64,000 bases of DNA from Bacillus safensis FO-36b (lineage in GTDB: Bacteria > Bacillota > Bacilli > Bacillales > Bacillaceae), in assembly GCF_000691165.1 (NCBI RefSeq), contig NZ_ASJD01000002.1, forward strand, positions 496,001 through 560,000. The letters are read 5' to 3'. Every line of letters starts with the position of its first letter. Positions within the stretch are counted from its first letter, which is position 1. Positions 44,994 through 55,575 of the stretch are shown one piece after another. Position numbers and translations under genes: made by a program. A model generated the notes under the pieces. The model saw only the letters and a list, made by a program, of their open reading frames with translations. It did not search any database and had not been told where the DNA came from.

Positions 44994-46937
44994 TTAGTTC
45001 TTGTACGAAGGAACCTTTTTATACATGATATCAAGCATGTCTTCAAATGTATCACAGGCAATCAGATGCTGAATGAATTTCACATTATGCACAAGCTCCC
45101 CCAGCAGGCGGTACATGCCTTTTAAATCTTTGGCATTCTCTTTTTCGACACAAAGCAGGCAGACAAATTGAACCTTTTTCTCTCCCCAAATGATTGGTTT
45201 TTCTAATGTACATATCGCCCAAAACGTCTCATCTGTCAGCGGCGTCATCGGGTGCGGAATCGCTGTATAATGTCCGAAAGAGGTTGGGGCAGCCTCTTCT
45301 CTTTCCATGACAGATGGTGTGAGTTCAGCTGGCGCTAAGCCCAAATCGATGACTTTTTGCGTTAAAAAGGTGATGACCTCTTCCTTTGTGTGAAAAGCTC
45401 GTTTTGTAAAAACCAATTCCTTTTTCATATATTGAGAGGCCAATGTCACCCTTGTTTCACTCGTCAGAGCTTCTTCAATTTTTAAAAAATCACCGCCTCC
45501 CAATATGGTGTTCACTTGAATGACTGGAACCGGTAGATCCATATGAATTGGGATCGTTGTAATAATCAAATCCAGGGCATGCAAAGAGACATGCGGCAGC
45601 GAATATAGCTCTGCTGTTCCTAAAATGGTCAGCTTTGACCCAAATTGTGACCGCAAACGATCCTGCAGCAGCCTTGCACTCCCTGCACCAGACGCACAGA
45701 CAATAAGACACCGCTTCGGCGGGATCTCCATTTTCCTCCGCTCTAAAGCCGCACCAAAGTGAAGCGCCATATATCCGATTTCGTTCTCATGAATACTCAG
45801 CCCTTCCTCTTCTTCAAGGACCCTGCTGGCGATAATCCCCGCTTCAAAAGCAAGGGGATACCCCGCTTTTATTTCATCAAGCATCGGATTTCTTAAGTTC
45901 ATTCCATATTTACATCGGTTGATGGCAGGCTTTAAGTGCAGACTGAGTCCAATCATTAGTTCCGTATCACCGGCTAAATCAAGCTGCAGTTTTTGATCAA
46001 TGGCCTTCAGCATGAGCTGTACAAGCCGGCTCGTTTCATCATCTACAATTTGTTTTTGACCGTTCGAGGAAAAGGACTGTACCATTTTGGCTGTTCCTAG
46101 CAAATGAATGGTGATATAGACAATTTCCTCTTGTGGAAATGAGACATCCAGCAGCCCTTCAAGACGCTCCACCATTTTTTTAGCGACCTTATATTCCTTT
46201 GCCCGTGGAATTTCGCTGATTTCCTCTGGAAGAACAGATACATAGTTTCCGTGTCTAATTCGTTTGCAGGCAATGGCGACATGAACGATTAAATTATTCA
46301 TGCAAATGTCTGATAGATTCATACCTTCCTCATTGATATAATTGATCATTGTTTTCTGAATCAATTCGAGTTCATGCTTTGGCAAAATGGTAACAGCTGT
46401 GTTCAGCATCGTTTGATAAGAACGACGTTCATTGAATAAATATTCTGACATACAATAACGGATTTTCATCTCTGATCCCTTGATTCGGCAGCCTTTGCTC
46501 GGCTTCGCTTCCAGCTTCAGATCAAAGGGCTCCAGCTTACGTTTGACCGATTTCACATCGTTGCTCATCGTTGATTTACTAATAAACAGCTGCTCCTGTA
46601 AATCCTCCAGCTTCACATAGGATTCTGCCAAAAGAAGCCTTTTTAAAATAAACCGAACACGCTCCTCTGGCAGCACAGCAAGCGGCTCTTCCTGCTCGAC
46701 CTCCTCCTTCATAAAACGGCGAAAGGCATTCTCATCGTTGATCAGCAGCTCATAACCAGCTCCTCTAACAGCTGTTACGGCCGCTTGGTAAGGGGCAAGG
46801 CGGTCGTTCAGTTCCTTTATGTCTGTACGAATGGTGCGGCTTGTCACTTGTAAACTGGCAGAAAGTGCAGCGCTGGTGAGCGGGGTCTCAGCTGCCATGA
46901 GCTGACTTAAGATGTGCGCCAGTCTTTTACTCAGCAT
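44994..46937 (-). CDS. licR: LicR, BglG-type activator with PRDs and PTS domains
   Basis: 647 residues in the DNA-binding MtlR/LicR layout: an N-terminal HTH (SAALSASLQVTSRTIRTDIKEL), a second HTH (LEDLQEQLFISKSTMSNDVKSVKRKL), two PRDs with conserved His (about 190-400), an EIIB-like domain (CLIVCASGAGSARLLQDRL) and a C-terminal EIIA domain (PTSFGHYTAIPHPMTPLTD). It activates licBCAH when substrate is present. Own transcription unit upstream of licB. Confidence 0.95.
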   Translation of the reverse strand: MLSKRLAHILSQLMAAETPLTSAALSASLQVTSRTIRTDIKELNDRLAPYQAAVTAVRGAGYELLINDENAFRRFMKEEVEQEEPLAVLPEERVRFILKRLLLAESYVKLEDLQEQLFISKSTMSNDVKSVKRKLEPFDLKLEAKPSKGCRIKGSEMKIRYCMSEYLFNERRSYQTMLNTAVTILPKHELELIQKTMINYINEEGMNLSDICMNNLIVHVAIACKRIRHGNYVSVLPEEISEIPRAKEYKVAKKMVERLEGLLDVSFPQEEIVYITIHLLGTAKMVQSFSSNGQKQIVDDETSRLVQLMLKAIDQKLQLDLAGDTELMIGLSLHLKPAINRCKYGMNLRNPMLDEIKAGYPLAFEAGIIASRVLEEEEGLSIHENEIGYMALHFGAALERRKMEIPPKRCLIVCASGAGSARLLQDRLRSQFGSKLTILGTAELYSLPHVSLHALDLIITTIPIHMDLPVPVIQVNTILGGGDFLKIEEALTSETRVTLASQYMKKELVFTKRAFHTKEEVITFLTQKVIDLGLAPAELTPSVMEREEAAPTSFGHYTAIPHPMTPLTDETFWAICTLEKPIIWGEKKVQFVCLLCVEKENAKDLKGMYRLLGELVHNVKFIQHLIACDTFEDMLDIMYKKVPSYKN

Positions 46938-47137
46938 CAGATCGGCCTCCTTATGTAGGGGTGGAGAATCTGCCTTGTCTGGACAGGTTGTATACGCTTG
47001 CAGTTCTCTTCATTACTCATATTCTACTGAAAAGAAATAAAAATTGCCAACTCATTTATATGACAAATGCCCCTATTTATACAACTAACCATATCTAATG
47101 TCCTATGAATCTTTTTGAAAGATACTTGCGAAAACAA

Positions 47138-47175
47138 CGAAAAAAAGGCGTACACCTTCGTGTATCCGCCTTCTT
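47138..47175 (-). terminator. Terminator after the lipoprotein sortase
   Basis: An imperfect GGCGGATACAC/GTGTACGCC hairpin followed by seven T on the minus strand, overlapping the stop codon. Confidence 0.7.
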
Positions 47176-47789
47176 TATGAAGAGATCAGCTCGGTAAAGA
47201 CAACCAATCTTTTTTCATGCGTACCTGCTGCATGATCAAAGGTCCCTGTACAAGTGATTAAATTGAGATTCCGTGTAAAGGCGTATCCAAAAAACGCATT
47301 GGGCTTCTCTTCACGCGGATAGCTTCTTACTTTTATGACTTCAAAGCTTCGCTTTTTTCCTGATGAGGACGTGACGACCACCTTGTCTCCCTTTTTTAGC
47401 TCCTTTAATCGATAAAAAACCGATGGCCCCCATTTATTATCTACATGGCCATTCATGACGGCATTCCCTTTATCTCCCGGCTTTGGACCATCTTCAAACC
47501 AAGCGGTGTTGTCTGTATCCTGAGGAACACCCATACTGCCATCATTTGATAAAGATGTTTTCTCCACTTTTGCTTTGACATCAATAGCGGGAATGGCAAT
47601 TTCAGCTGGTACAATGCCAGACGGCTCGTCTTTTAATGTATCGTGTGAGTGGTTCTGTTTCTCAGCTTGATGTGTAGTCATTTCCTTAGAAGCGGATATG
47701 TTTTTTGAGGATGACGATTCATCCTTTGACGGTGATGAACAGCCTGTGATGATGAGAAGCGAAAGAATACTGAGCAGCCAATTCTTCAT
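47175..47789 (-). CDS. Sortase (class D/F-like) with lipoprotein signal
   Basis: 204 residues. The signal ends in IITGC (Cys17), so the enzyme is lipid-anchored instead of having the usual N-terminal helix. A Ser/His-rich linker (about 18-60) precedes the sortase barrel. The catalytic triad is visible: His115 (MNGHVDN), Cys180 (LITCTGTF) and Arg194 (EKRLVVF). It lies 59 bases downstream of an MPKTG-anchored protein gene on the same strand, so that protein is its likely substrate. Class is judged from the TC-T-F pattern and is not certain. Confidence 0.85.
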   Translation of the reverse strand: MKNWLLSILSLLIITGCSSPSKDESSSSKNISASKEMTTHQAEKQNHSHDTLKDEPSGIVPAEIAIPAIDVKAKVEKTSLSNDGSMGVPQDTDNTAWFEDGPKPGDKGNAVMNGHVDNKWGPSVFYRLKELKKGDKVVVTSSSGKKRSFEVIKVRSYPREEKPNAFFGYAFTRNLNLITCTGTFDHAAGTHEKRLVVFTELISS

Positions 47790-47848
47790 CTAAGCCGGCC
47801 TCCTTTTGAAGAAAGGAACGGCACGATTGTGCACGTTCCCATCTGTCT

Positions 47849-49231
47849 TTATGAGTTAGAATTTGATGCCTTACGGCGAATGAGGAAAAATGCACCGCCT
47901 GCTAGAATTAAACTTGCGATCATACCCGCAAATGCTTCATAGGACATGCCTAAAGGACCGGCTGTGCCTCCCATACCTGTTTTCGGCATTTCATTAGGCA
48001 TATTGGATTTGAACAGCTCAGGATGCTGATCAACAATCGCTGCTGTGACATCCTGACCAACCATGAACATATGACCATAAGCCTCTCTCACTGTCGGATA
48101 AAGCTGATCATATTCGCCATTATGGTAAGACGTATATGTTTTGATCAGCTCATCAATATGTGTTTTCAAACCAGCCTCTAAATCAGCTGCCTTTAAACGT
48201 CCATCTGTCGCTTGATCTAGGAATTTCGCTTGCTTCATTCGATACGCATCTAAATCTTTGACAGCCTTTTCTTTTGCTTGTTGATTCCCTGATGCATCCG
48301 CTTTGACATAATCAACTAAATAGCCGATATGGCTTGACCAAATGTTTTTGAATTGTTTGCCTGCATCCTTACCATAAACAGATGCAATCGCAGCAGATAA
48401 ATCATTTGTGTTTTCATTTAAAGCCGCAGCTGCCTGCTTAAAGTCCTTACTGCCATCATTTCCTTTTTGCATGGCAACTACCGCGAGTGCCAAATGCTCT
48501 GAGAACAAGTAGTTTAAATCTTCACGAAGATCCGCTGCTGGTGTATCCACTGACTTTTGATCAAATTTCCCAGGAAATTGATCTGTGATGGCCCATGACA
48601 CGCCTTTTCCTACCTCAAACATATGATGAATGGATTTTCTAACCGTTTCATAGGTCGTATCAAAATCCTTTTCAGTATAGCTGTCAAACGCTTTTAGCAG
48701 TTCATTCACATGCATCTTCAAGCCTTCTTCAAGCTCACTTGCTTTCAGTCTGCCATCTGTTGCTTGATCGAGCATATCGGCTTGTTTCATTCGATATTGA
48801 TCAAGCTGCTTCATCGCTTTCTTTTTACCTGCATTATCTTTTTTCGCTGTGGCTTGTACATAGTCAACAAAGTAGCCGATATGACTTGACCAAATGTCCT
48901 TGAATTGTTTGCCTGCTTTTTTTCCATACACAGAGGCAATTGCATCTGATAAGTCATTCGTGTTGTCATTTAAAGCCGCCGCTGCTTGATCGAAGTCTTT
49001 ACTGCCGTCAATTCCTTTTTGCATTGTGATCACTGCTAAATAGGCATGCTCTGAAAACAGCTGATCTAGTGCTGCTCGAAGATCTGTGGCTTTATTTGAC
49101 ACCTCTTGTGACGAAGACGTCTTCTTCGCCTCCCCATGCATATGTCCTTCGTGTGCACTTGCGATATGAGCCGCTGGGAATAATAACGCTGCGCTCAGTG
49201 GAATGGTTAACATTGCTTTCTTCATGTTCAT
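47849..49231 (-). CDS. Cell-wall-anchored protein with two His-containing helical repeats
   Basis: 460 residues. A Sec signal (cut near ASA-H, residue 26) is followed by a His-rich start HEGHMHG. Two tandem repeats of about 170 residues (50-222 and 234-407) are strongly alike (e.g. AAAALN.NTNDLS.AIASVYGK, SSHIGY.VDYV, RMKQA..LDQATDGRLKA). His residues are kept at matching places: 62/246, 117/301, 174/358, 203/387. At the end MPKTG (415-419), a hydrophobic helix and RRK form a sortase signal. Possibly metal- or heme-binding, not proven. AGGAGG precedes ATG. Confidence 0.85.
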   Translation of the reverse strand: MNMKKAMLTIPLSAALLFPAAHIASAHEGHMHGEAKKTSSSQEVSNKATDLRAALDQLFSEHAYLAVITMQKGIDGSKDFDQAAAALNDNTNDLSDAIASVYGKKAGKQFKDIWSSHIGYFVDYVQATAKKDNAGKKKAMKQLDQYRMKQADMLDQATDGRLKASELEEGLKMHVNELLKAFDSYTEKDFDTTYETVRKSIHHMFEVGKGVSWAITDQFPGKFDQKSVDTPAADLREDLNYLFSEHLALAVVAMQKGNDGSKDFKQAAAALNENTNDLSAAIASVYGKDAGKQFKNIWSSHIGYLVDYVKADASGNQQAKEKAVKDLDAYRMKQAKFLDQATDGRLKAADLEAGLKTHIDELIKTYTSYHNGEYDQLYPTVREAYGHMFMVGQDVTAAIVDQHPELFKSNMPNEMPKTGMGGTAGPLGMSYEAFAGMIASLILAGGAFFLIRRKASNSNS

Positions 49232-49342
49232 CTTTTATTTCCTCCTCTTTCCGTTTGTTATGTACTTAACGGAGAGAGGGAGAAAATAGATCATTCGATT
49301 CTATTATTTTTTTCTTACAACACAGGCTCTGTATGTTTGCAT

Positions 49343-49366
49343 AAAAAAAAGCCGGATTATCCGGCT
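49343..49366 (-). terminator. Terminator overlapping the stop of the 37-aa gene
   Basis: GCCGGAT/ATCCGGC stem with eight T on the minus strand; the stop codon of the small gene lies in the loop region. Confidence 0.8.
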
Positions 49367-49470
49367 GATACGTTACGACGTTTAGATGCTTTTCGCTCTT
49401 TATATATTTTTCTCACCACTGGATAAATCACAGGTGCCCATTTGACAATTTGTTTCAGCCATTTTTTCAT
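49357..49470 (-). CDS. 37-residue basic amphipathic peptide
   Basis: [20 protein letters not shown] followed by [17 protein letters not shown]. Highly basic, with a Trp/Pro-containing amphipathic start. A strong AAGGAGG site (10 bases upstream) and a dedicated terminator support that it is translated. It may be a small membrane-associated protein; function unknown. Confidence 0.7.
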   Translation of the reverse strand: MKKWLKQIVKWAPVIYPVVRKIYKERKASKRRNVSAG

Positions 49471-49552
49471 TTCTCCCGCGCCTCCTTATTGTCATTCTTA
49501 AAGGACGATTCCCCATCTTGTCATGAAATAAACAGGTGCGGGAGAGCAGGAG

Positions 49553-51234
<1,682 letters not shown>

Positions 51235-51447
51235 TCAATCTTTTCGGGGTTTCCCGCCTCTTTTTCGATCAGGTAACACGACACAAAGCCAATATAAAAT
51301 AGAAGACGATGGAAAGTTAATGAGACCGACAATGCCCCAGAACCACTTGTAACGCCCTCTTTTCTTTGCATCTATAAATAAAAGAAAGCCCTGTGCAAAC
51401 AATAACGGCAAGACGCACAATAAGATGATCATTTCCGACTGACTCAT
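51235..51447 (-). CDS. yxlD: PLDc_N-type membrane protein YxlD
   Basis: 70 residues with two helices (IILLCVLPLLFAQGFLLFI; WGIVGLINFPSSSILYWLCVV) and a KKRGRYKWFWG connection typical of the PLDc_N family. With YxlC it forms the negative regulator of SigY in B. subtilis. ATG overlaps yxlC by 4 bases. Confidence 0.85.
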   Translation of the reverse strand: MSQSEMIILLCVLPLLFAQGFLLFIDAKKRGRYKWFWGIVGLINFPSSSILYWLCVVLPDRKRGGKPRKD

Positions 51448-51764
51448 ACGGAAGACCCTCCTTTGATATGTTGATATTCCTTGTAGCCAACAACAAAGCA
51501 GATGGGGACGCTCACTATTTGGAGAAGAATGAAGATGATAGGCAAATGGGTAATGGCAGCTGCAAAGAGTGCTAGAATGGTCAAACTGATCAAAACGTAT
51601 GCCAGCACTTCTTGTTTAAAACGCCTTTTCTCTTTTTCCTTCGCCTGTTTCAGCATCATCATGACAGCCTGCTCACTTGGCTTTTCCACTTCAATTTGTT
51701 CGTCTAGCTGCTGCAGCTCTTCTTTTAAACGTTCGGTCAAACGATCTTCCTTCATAAATCCCAC
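51444..51764 (-). CDS. yxlC: SigY anti-sigma factor component YxlC
   Basis: 106 residues: a cytoplasmic acidic/basic helical N-terminal part (LTERLKEELQQLDEQIEVEK ... AKEKEKRRFKQ) and two transmembrane helices (YVLISLTILALFAAAI; PIIFILLQIVSVPICFVVG). The length equals what I recall for B. subtilis YxlC. It overlaps sigY by 13 bases. Confidence 0.85.
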   Translation of the reverse strand: MGFMKEDRLTERLKEELQQLDEQIEVEKPSEQAVMMMLKQAKEKEKRRFKQEVLAYVLISLTILALFAAAITHLPIIFILLQIVSVPICFVVGYKEYQHIKGGSSV

Positions 51765-52285
51765 TCCTTTCGAATTTTCTTTAATCCATGATGAACCCTC
51801 GATTTCACAGTGCCTTCTCTCATTCCAAGCATTGAAGCCATTTCTGGGTAGGTAAATCCATAATAATAGTGCAGAATAATCGGTGCTCTCTCCTGAGCCT
51901 TTAATTCATTTAAAGCATCCCACATGTCATGCCATGTGTTCCCCTTTTGCTGAACGTCCCATTTAAAGCGGCGTATGGCTTCCTGATTCGCTTTTCCTTC
52001 TCTCATTTGTTCACGTTTTCTTTTCTTCTGGTGATCTAAAAATTGCCTAGATGCAATCGAAATGAGCCAGGTTGAAAATAAGGCATCTCCTCTAAATGAA
52101 GAAAGTTTCATATACGCTTTCAGCATCGTTTCTTGCATGATTTCCTCTGCCAGCTCTTGTTGAAGGGTCAGCTTCAACATATATCGGTAAAGAAATGAAT
52201 AATGATGCCGATAAAGGGCTGTAAACGCGGCATCATCTCCCTGTTTTGCCCGCTGAATCAATAATGTCTCTTCTGTCTGCTCCAA
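51752..52285 (-). CDS. sigY: ECF RNA polymerase sigma factor SigY
   Basis: 177 residues. Region 2 contains YRYMLKLTLQQELAEEIMQETMLKAYMKLSSFRGDALFSTWLISIASR, and region 4 has YPEMASMLGMREGTVKSRVHHGLKKIR, both typical of ECF sigma factors. Gene order sigY-yxlC-yxlD and sizes match B. subtilis. An autoregulatory-type promoter stands upstream. Confidence 0.92.
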   Translation of the reverse strand: MEQTEETLLIQRAKQGDDAAFTALYRHHYSFLYRYMLKLTLQQELAEEIMQETMLKAYMKLSSFRGDALFSTWLISIASRQFLDHQKKRKREQMREGKANQEAIRRFKWDVQQKGNTWHDMWDALNELKAQERAPIILHYYYGFTYPEMASMLGMREGTVKSRVHHGLKKIRKEWDL

Positions 52286-52321
52286 GCGCGCCCCTCCTTC
52301 CTTTTCTTCTCTTACTCATAA

Positions 52322-52347
52322 GACGACACGGATGACAATATCGTTTA
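52322..52347 (-). promoter_or_regulatory. Candidate autoregulatory SigY promoter
   Basis: TAAACG-N16-CGTC on the minus strand closely fits the TGAACG-N16-CGTC type recognised by SigY (one mismatch), about 37 bases before the sigY start. Confidence 0.6.
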
Positions 52348-52460
52348 AAATGGACCTTATTTTTTAGCATATCTTCTATGATTCTCGTTTTATATCCAAT
52401 TTTTTCTTATGTAATGATTATGGCATCCCTTCTTCTCTAACAAAATGATGCGTTTATAAT

Positions 52461-52509
52461 CATCTTGATTTTCTACCAAACGGAGAGCCTCCTCTCCATA
52501 ATCAAGATG
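52461..52509. repeat. Nested inverted repeat (possible structured RNA)
   Basis: Outer perfect 10-bp arms CATCTTGATT/AATCAAGATG enclose an inner 6-bp stem GGAGAG-CCTC-CTCTCC. No T tract follows, so it is not a normal terminator. Confidence 0.5.
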
Positions 52510-52710
52510 TCATCCTCATACCTATCGACAATGGTCCTTATCTCATGAAGATGAAAATGAAATAATCATTGGCTTAGCTTCCTAGAAAATCATGGAATAC
52601 GCTGCGCCTATCCTTAGCCGATGATACCTTTTTGCATGCTATGCTCATCCTACATTCCGAAAGAAGCAATGCTTGTGAAGGAAGGAGGAGTGGTTGAATC
52701 ACAGCTTATT

Positions 52711-52726
52711 TTGGAAACGTTTTCAT
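52711..52726 (+). promoter_or_regulatory. cre (CcpA) site upstream of pel
   Basis: TTGGAAACGTTTTCAT fits the cre consensus at every defined position and is near-palindromic, 15 bases before the pel start codon, where bound CcpA could block transcription. Confidence 0.8.
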
Positions 52727-52740
52727 TAAAATAAAATAGA

Positions 52741-53784
52741 ATGGAGATGTTGAGTTTGAAAAGAAAAATTCCAATGTTAGCCGGTGTATTAGCTGTTGGT
52801 CTCGTCACTTCATTATTTGCACCAAACGGGGAGGCAAAGGCAGCAGCCAAATATCCAGAAAGCCCTTCTATTATGGCCAACTTTAATCAACAAGGCTTCT
52901 CCACATTAAATGGCGGCACAACAGGCGGTGAAGGCGGTAAAACCGTCACAGTCAAAACTGGAAATGAACTATTGGCTGCCCTCAAAAATAAAGGAACAAA
53001 CGAAAAATTAAAAATTGTTGTAGACGGGACCATTACCCCTTCTAATACATCAGCCAATAAAATCGATGTGAAAGATACAAATAATGTCTCGATCGTCGGT
53101 AAAGGGACGAACGGCGAATTGAATGGAATTGGCATTAAAGTATGGCGTGCCAATAACATCATCATCCGCAACTTGAAAATCCACCACAGCAAAATCGGTG
53201 ACAAGGATGCCATCGGGATCGAAGGCGGTTCTAAAAACATATGGGTCGATCATAATGAATTGTACAACACATTGAATTCCGGGAAGGATGATTACGATGG
53301 TTTATTTGATGTAAAAAATGACTCTGACTACATTACCTTCTCGTGGAACTATGTACATGACAGCTGGAAAACAATGCTCATGGGCAGCTCCGATAACGAT
53401 AACTACAATCGAAAAATTACGTTCCACAACAACCGCTTTGAAAACCTAAACTCTCGTGTACCGTCTATGCGCTTCGGGGAAGGACATGTCTATAACAACT
53501 ATTATAAAAACATCCTCACAACAGCGATTAACTCACGTATGGGCGCGAAAATGAGAATTGAACACAACGTATTTGAAAACACCACAAATGCCATTGGAAG
53601 CTGGGACAGCCGTCAAGTTGGTACATGGCATGTCATCAACAACTCGTATATTAACAGCACAGGCAGTCTGCCAACGTCTTCAACAGGTACGTATAACCCT
53701 CCTTATAACTACTCTTTGCTTAACGTGAACAATGTGAAATCAGAAGTGATATCAAATGCAGGTGTTGGTAAAGTAAACCCTTAA
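52741..53784 (+). CDS. Pectate lyase, PL1 family
   Basis: 347 residues including a signal peptide ([20 protein letters not shown] ... AKAAAKYP, cut near 34-36). Mature parallel-beta-helix enzyme cleaving polygalacturonate by Ca-dependent beta-elimination. PL1 motifs: [16 protein letters not shown] (vWiDH), [33 protein letters not shown], and [17 protein letters not shown], with the catalytic Arg in RVPSMR. Start uncertain among ATG 52741, ATG 52747 and TTG 52756, as the ribosome site is weak. Secreted plant-polymer hydrolase repressed by glucose through the cre site. Confidence 0.92.
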   Translation: MEMLSLKRKIPMLAGVLAVGLVTSLFAPNGEAKAAAKYPESPSIMANFNQQGFSTLNGGTTGGEGGKTVTVKTGNELLAALKNKGTNEKLKIVVDGTITPSNTSANKIDVKDTNNVSIVGKGTNGELNGIGIKVWRANNIIIRNLKIHHSKIGDKDAIGIEGGSKNIWVDHNELYNTLNSGKDDYDGLFDVKNDSDYITFSWNYVHDSWKTMLMGSSDNDNYNRKITFHNNRFENLNSRVPSMRFGEGHVYNNYYKNILTTAINSRMGAKMRIEHNVFENTTNAIGSWDSRQVGTWHVINNSYINSTGSLPTSSTGTYNPPYNYSLLNVNNVKSEVISNAGVGKVNP

Positions 53785-53789
53785 ACCAC

Positions 53790-53827
53790 AAAACGTTCGG
53801 GCAGAGATTTCCTGTCCGAACGTTTTT
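53790..53827. terminator. Bidirectional terminator pel/cyd
   Basis: AAAACGTTCGG.CAG/CTG.CCGAACGTTTTT stem between convergent pel and the cyd operon. Confidence 0.9.
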
Positions 53828-53841
53828 GTCATTTCATCCAT

Positions 53842-55575
53842 TTATATTGTAGAAAACGGGCGATCCATTTCATACAGCTTTTGATAACGCTTGTTTTCTT
53901 TTAGTAACTCCTGATGCTGACCCTGCATCTCAATGCGTCCGTCTTCAATAAACATGATGCGGTCACACGCCTCACAGCCAGTCAGATGATGGGTGATCCA
54001 AATAACTGTTTTCCCTTTTAACACACGGAAGATGGTTTCAAGCAATTCACGCTCTGTCCGTGGATCAAGCCCGACGGTGGGTTCATCTAATACAACAACC
54101 GGCGTGTCCTGAAGCAAAATTCGAGCTAACGCCATACGCTGTCTTTCTCCACCTGAAAATCGAACCCCTGTCTCCTGAACACCTGTGTGATAACCTTCTG
54201 GCAAAGACTCGATGTCATCATGCAGCTGCACTTGTCTAGCTGCTTCTTTTACCTGCTCTTCTGTTGCCTCTGGAGATCCTAAACGAATATTGTTTAAAAC
54301 AGACGTATCGAATAAATATGGCTGTTGATTCAGCACAGATACATAGGCAGACACCTTCTCTTGAATGCTTTGAACCGGTTTTCCTTGAATGCTGACAGTC
54401 CCTTGATTTGGAACAACTGCCCCTTCTAACAATTTCAAAATGGTCGATTTTCCTGCACCGCTTTTTCCTAAAAGCGCGAGTGATTCCCCTTGCTTCAGAG
54501 AAAAGGACAGGTCTTGAAGGACATATTGATGCGTGTCATACCGAAAGGACACTTGATCAAAACAGACAGCTTCATCGTGAGAAAGGGCTGATTGATCCAC
54601 TGCCTTGCTCTCAGCTTCTCCTTCATATGACTGCTTTTCATAATGATGTAATCTGCTGACAGCATGCTGATAGACGGGAATATCACCTGCCGCATCTGAC
54701 AGCGGAAGAAAGGCTTCTGTTAATGGAAACAGCACAAGTACAAAGGCTGCAATCAGTGTGTGTGACATGGATCCTGACTGAACGACCGAGCCGCTCCAAT
54801 ACACAACAAGCACGACAGCCCCTCCAATCAAGAGCTGTGCCAAAAATTGACGCACGCGGATAAATCGGTGTTTCGCTGCTTCAAGCGCTAACAGCTGCGC
54901 TTCTTTTTGTTCATATCCATCCACAAAATCTTTCTGCCTGCCGCTGAACAGCCAGTCACTAACGCCCATGACTGCATCTGTTAAATGGCTGTACAGTTCA
55001 TTTCTGCCTTTTTTCATTTGAATTTGTCTTGCCCGGTTCACAAGCACTGTGACGTATGGGAAAACGAATACGAGAAGTGCCATATAAAGCAGCATCAGTC
55101 CAGCAAAAGGCCATGAGAAAAGGCCAAGTGCTCCAATGGATGCGGCATATAAAAGCAGTGCACCGATGGATGGAAAGATGGTTTTTAAATAGGCATCCTG
55201 CAATCTCTCCACATCATCTGACAAGAGACCAAGCATTTCACCTGTCCCAAGCTTAGTCTGTTTGGCACTTCGTTCAGCCATGTCATAGAGGCGTACACGC
55301 ATTTTTTCAATCATTGTCAAAATGAGCTGATGGCTTGCCAGCCTTTCTGCGTAGCGGGCAGCAGAGCGCGAAATACCAAAGGTACGTACAGCCACAATTG
55401 GGACGTAGACCATGAGTATATTCTCAGGTCTTGTCGCAGCCTTTGAAATGAGAAATCCCGACGTGTACATCAGCATAGAAGCAGAGAATACCGCAATGGC
55501 TCCTAAAAATAAAACCAAGGCAAACAGCTTTTGATTCTCCTTGATATAAGGTATAAACCAGCCTTTACTGACCAT
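53842..55575 (-). CDS. cydD: Cytochrome bd assembly ABC transporter, second subunit
   Basis: 577 residues: six-helix membrane domain (about 1-310), then an ABC domain with Walker A GKSGAGKST, signature RFSGGERQR and Walker B VVVLDEPTVGLDP. Half of a heterodimeric thiol (cysteine/glutathione) exporter required for assembling cytochrome bd. Named cydD after the B. subtilis order; the E. coli-based family name would be CydC. Overlaps its partner gene by 11 bases. Confidence 0.93.
   Translation of the reverse strand: MVSKGWFIPYIKENQKLFALVLFLGAIAVFSASMLMYTSGFLISKAATRPENILMVYVPIVAVRTFGISRSAARYAERLASHQLILTMIEKMRVRLYDMAERSAKQTKLGTGEMLGLLSDDVERLQDAYLKTIFPSIGALLLYAASIGALGLFSWPFAGLMLLYMALLVFVFPYVTVLVNRARQIQMKKGRNELYSHLTDAVMGVSDWLFSGRQKDFVDGYEQKEAQLLALEAAKHRFIRVRQFLAQLLIGGAVVLVVYWSGSVVQSGSMSHTLIAAFVLVLFPLTEAFLPLSDAAGDIPVYQHAVSRLHHYEKQSYEGEAESKAVDQSALSHDEAVCFDQVSFRYDTHQYVLQDLSFSLKQGESLALLGKSGAGKSTILKLLEGAVVPNQGTVSIQGKPVQSIQEKVSAYVSVLNQQPYLFDTSVLNNIRLGSPEATEEQVKEAARQVQLHDDIESLPEGYHTGVQETGVRFSGGERQRMALARILLQDTPVVVLDEPTVGLDPRTERELLETIFRVLKGKTVIWITHHLTGCEACDRIMFIEDGRIEMQGQHQELLKENKRYQKLYEMDRPFSTI

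Larger units (their letters stand above)
52348..52740. other. Intergenic region sigY-pel
   Basis: About 390 bases containing a nested inverted repeat (52461-52509), a strong AAGGAGG without an obvious gene (52682-52688) and the pel cre site. No tRNA or long frame seen. Confidence 0.5.

Noticed and set aside
52669..52734. A short leader frame (ATG 52669, or GTG 52690/TTG 52694 after AAGGAGG) before pel
   Set aside because: Spacing from the Shine-Dalgarno to these starts is poor and the peptide has no recognisable feature. It may still be a ribosome-binding or leader element, but evidence is too weak to call.
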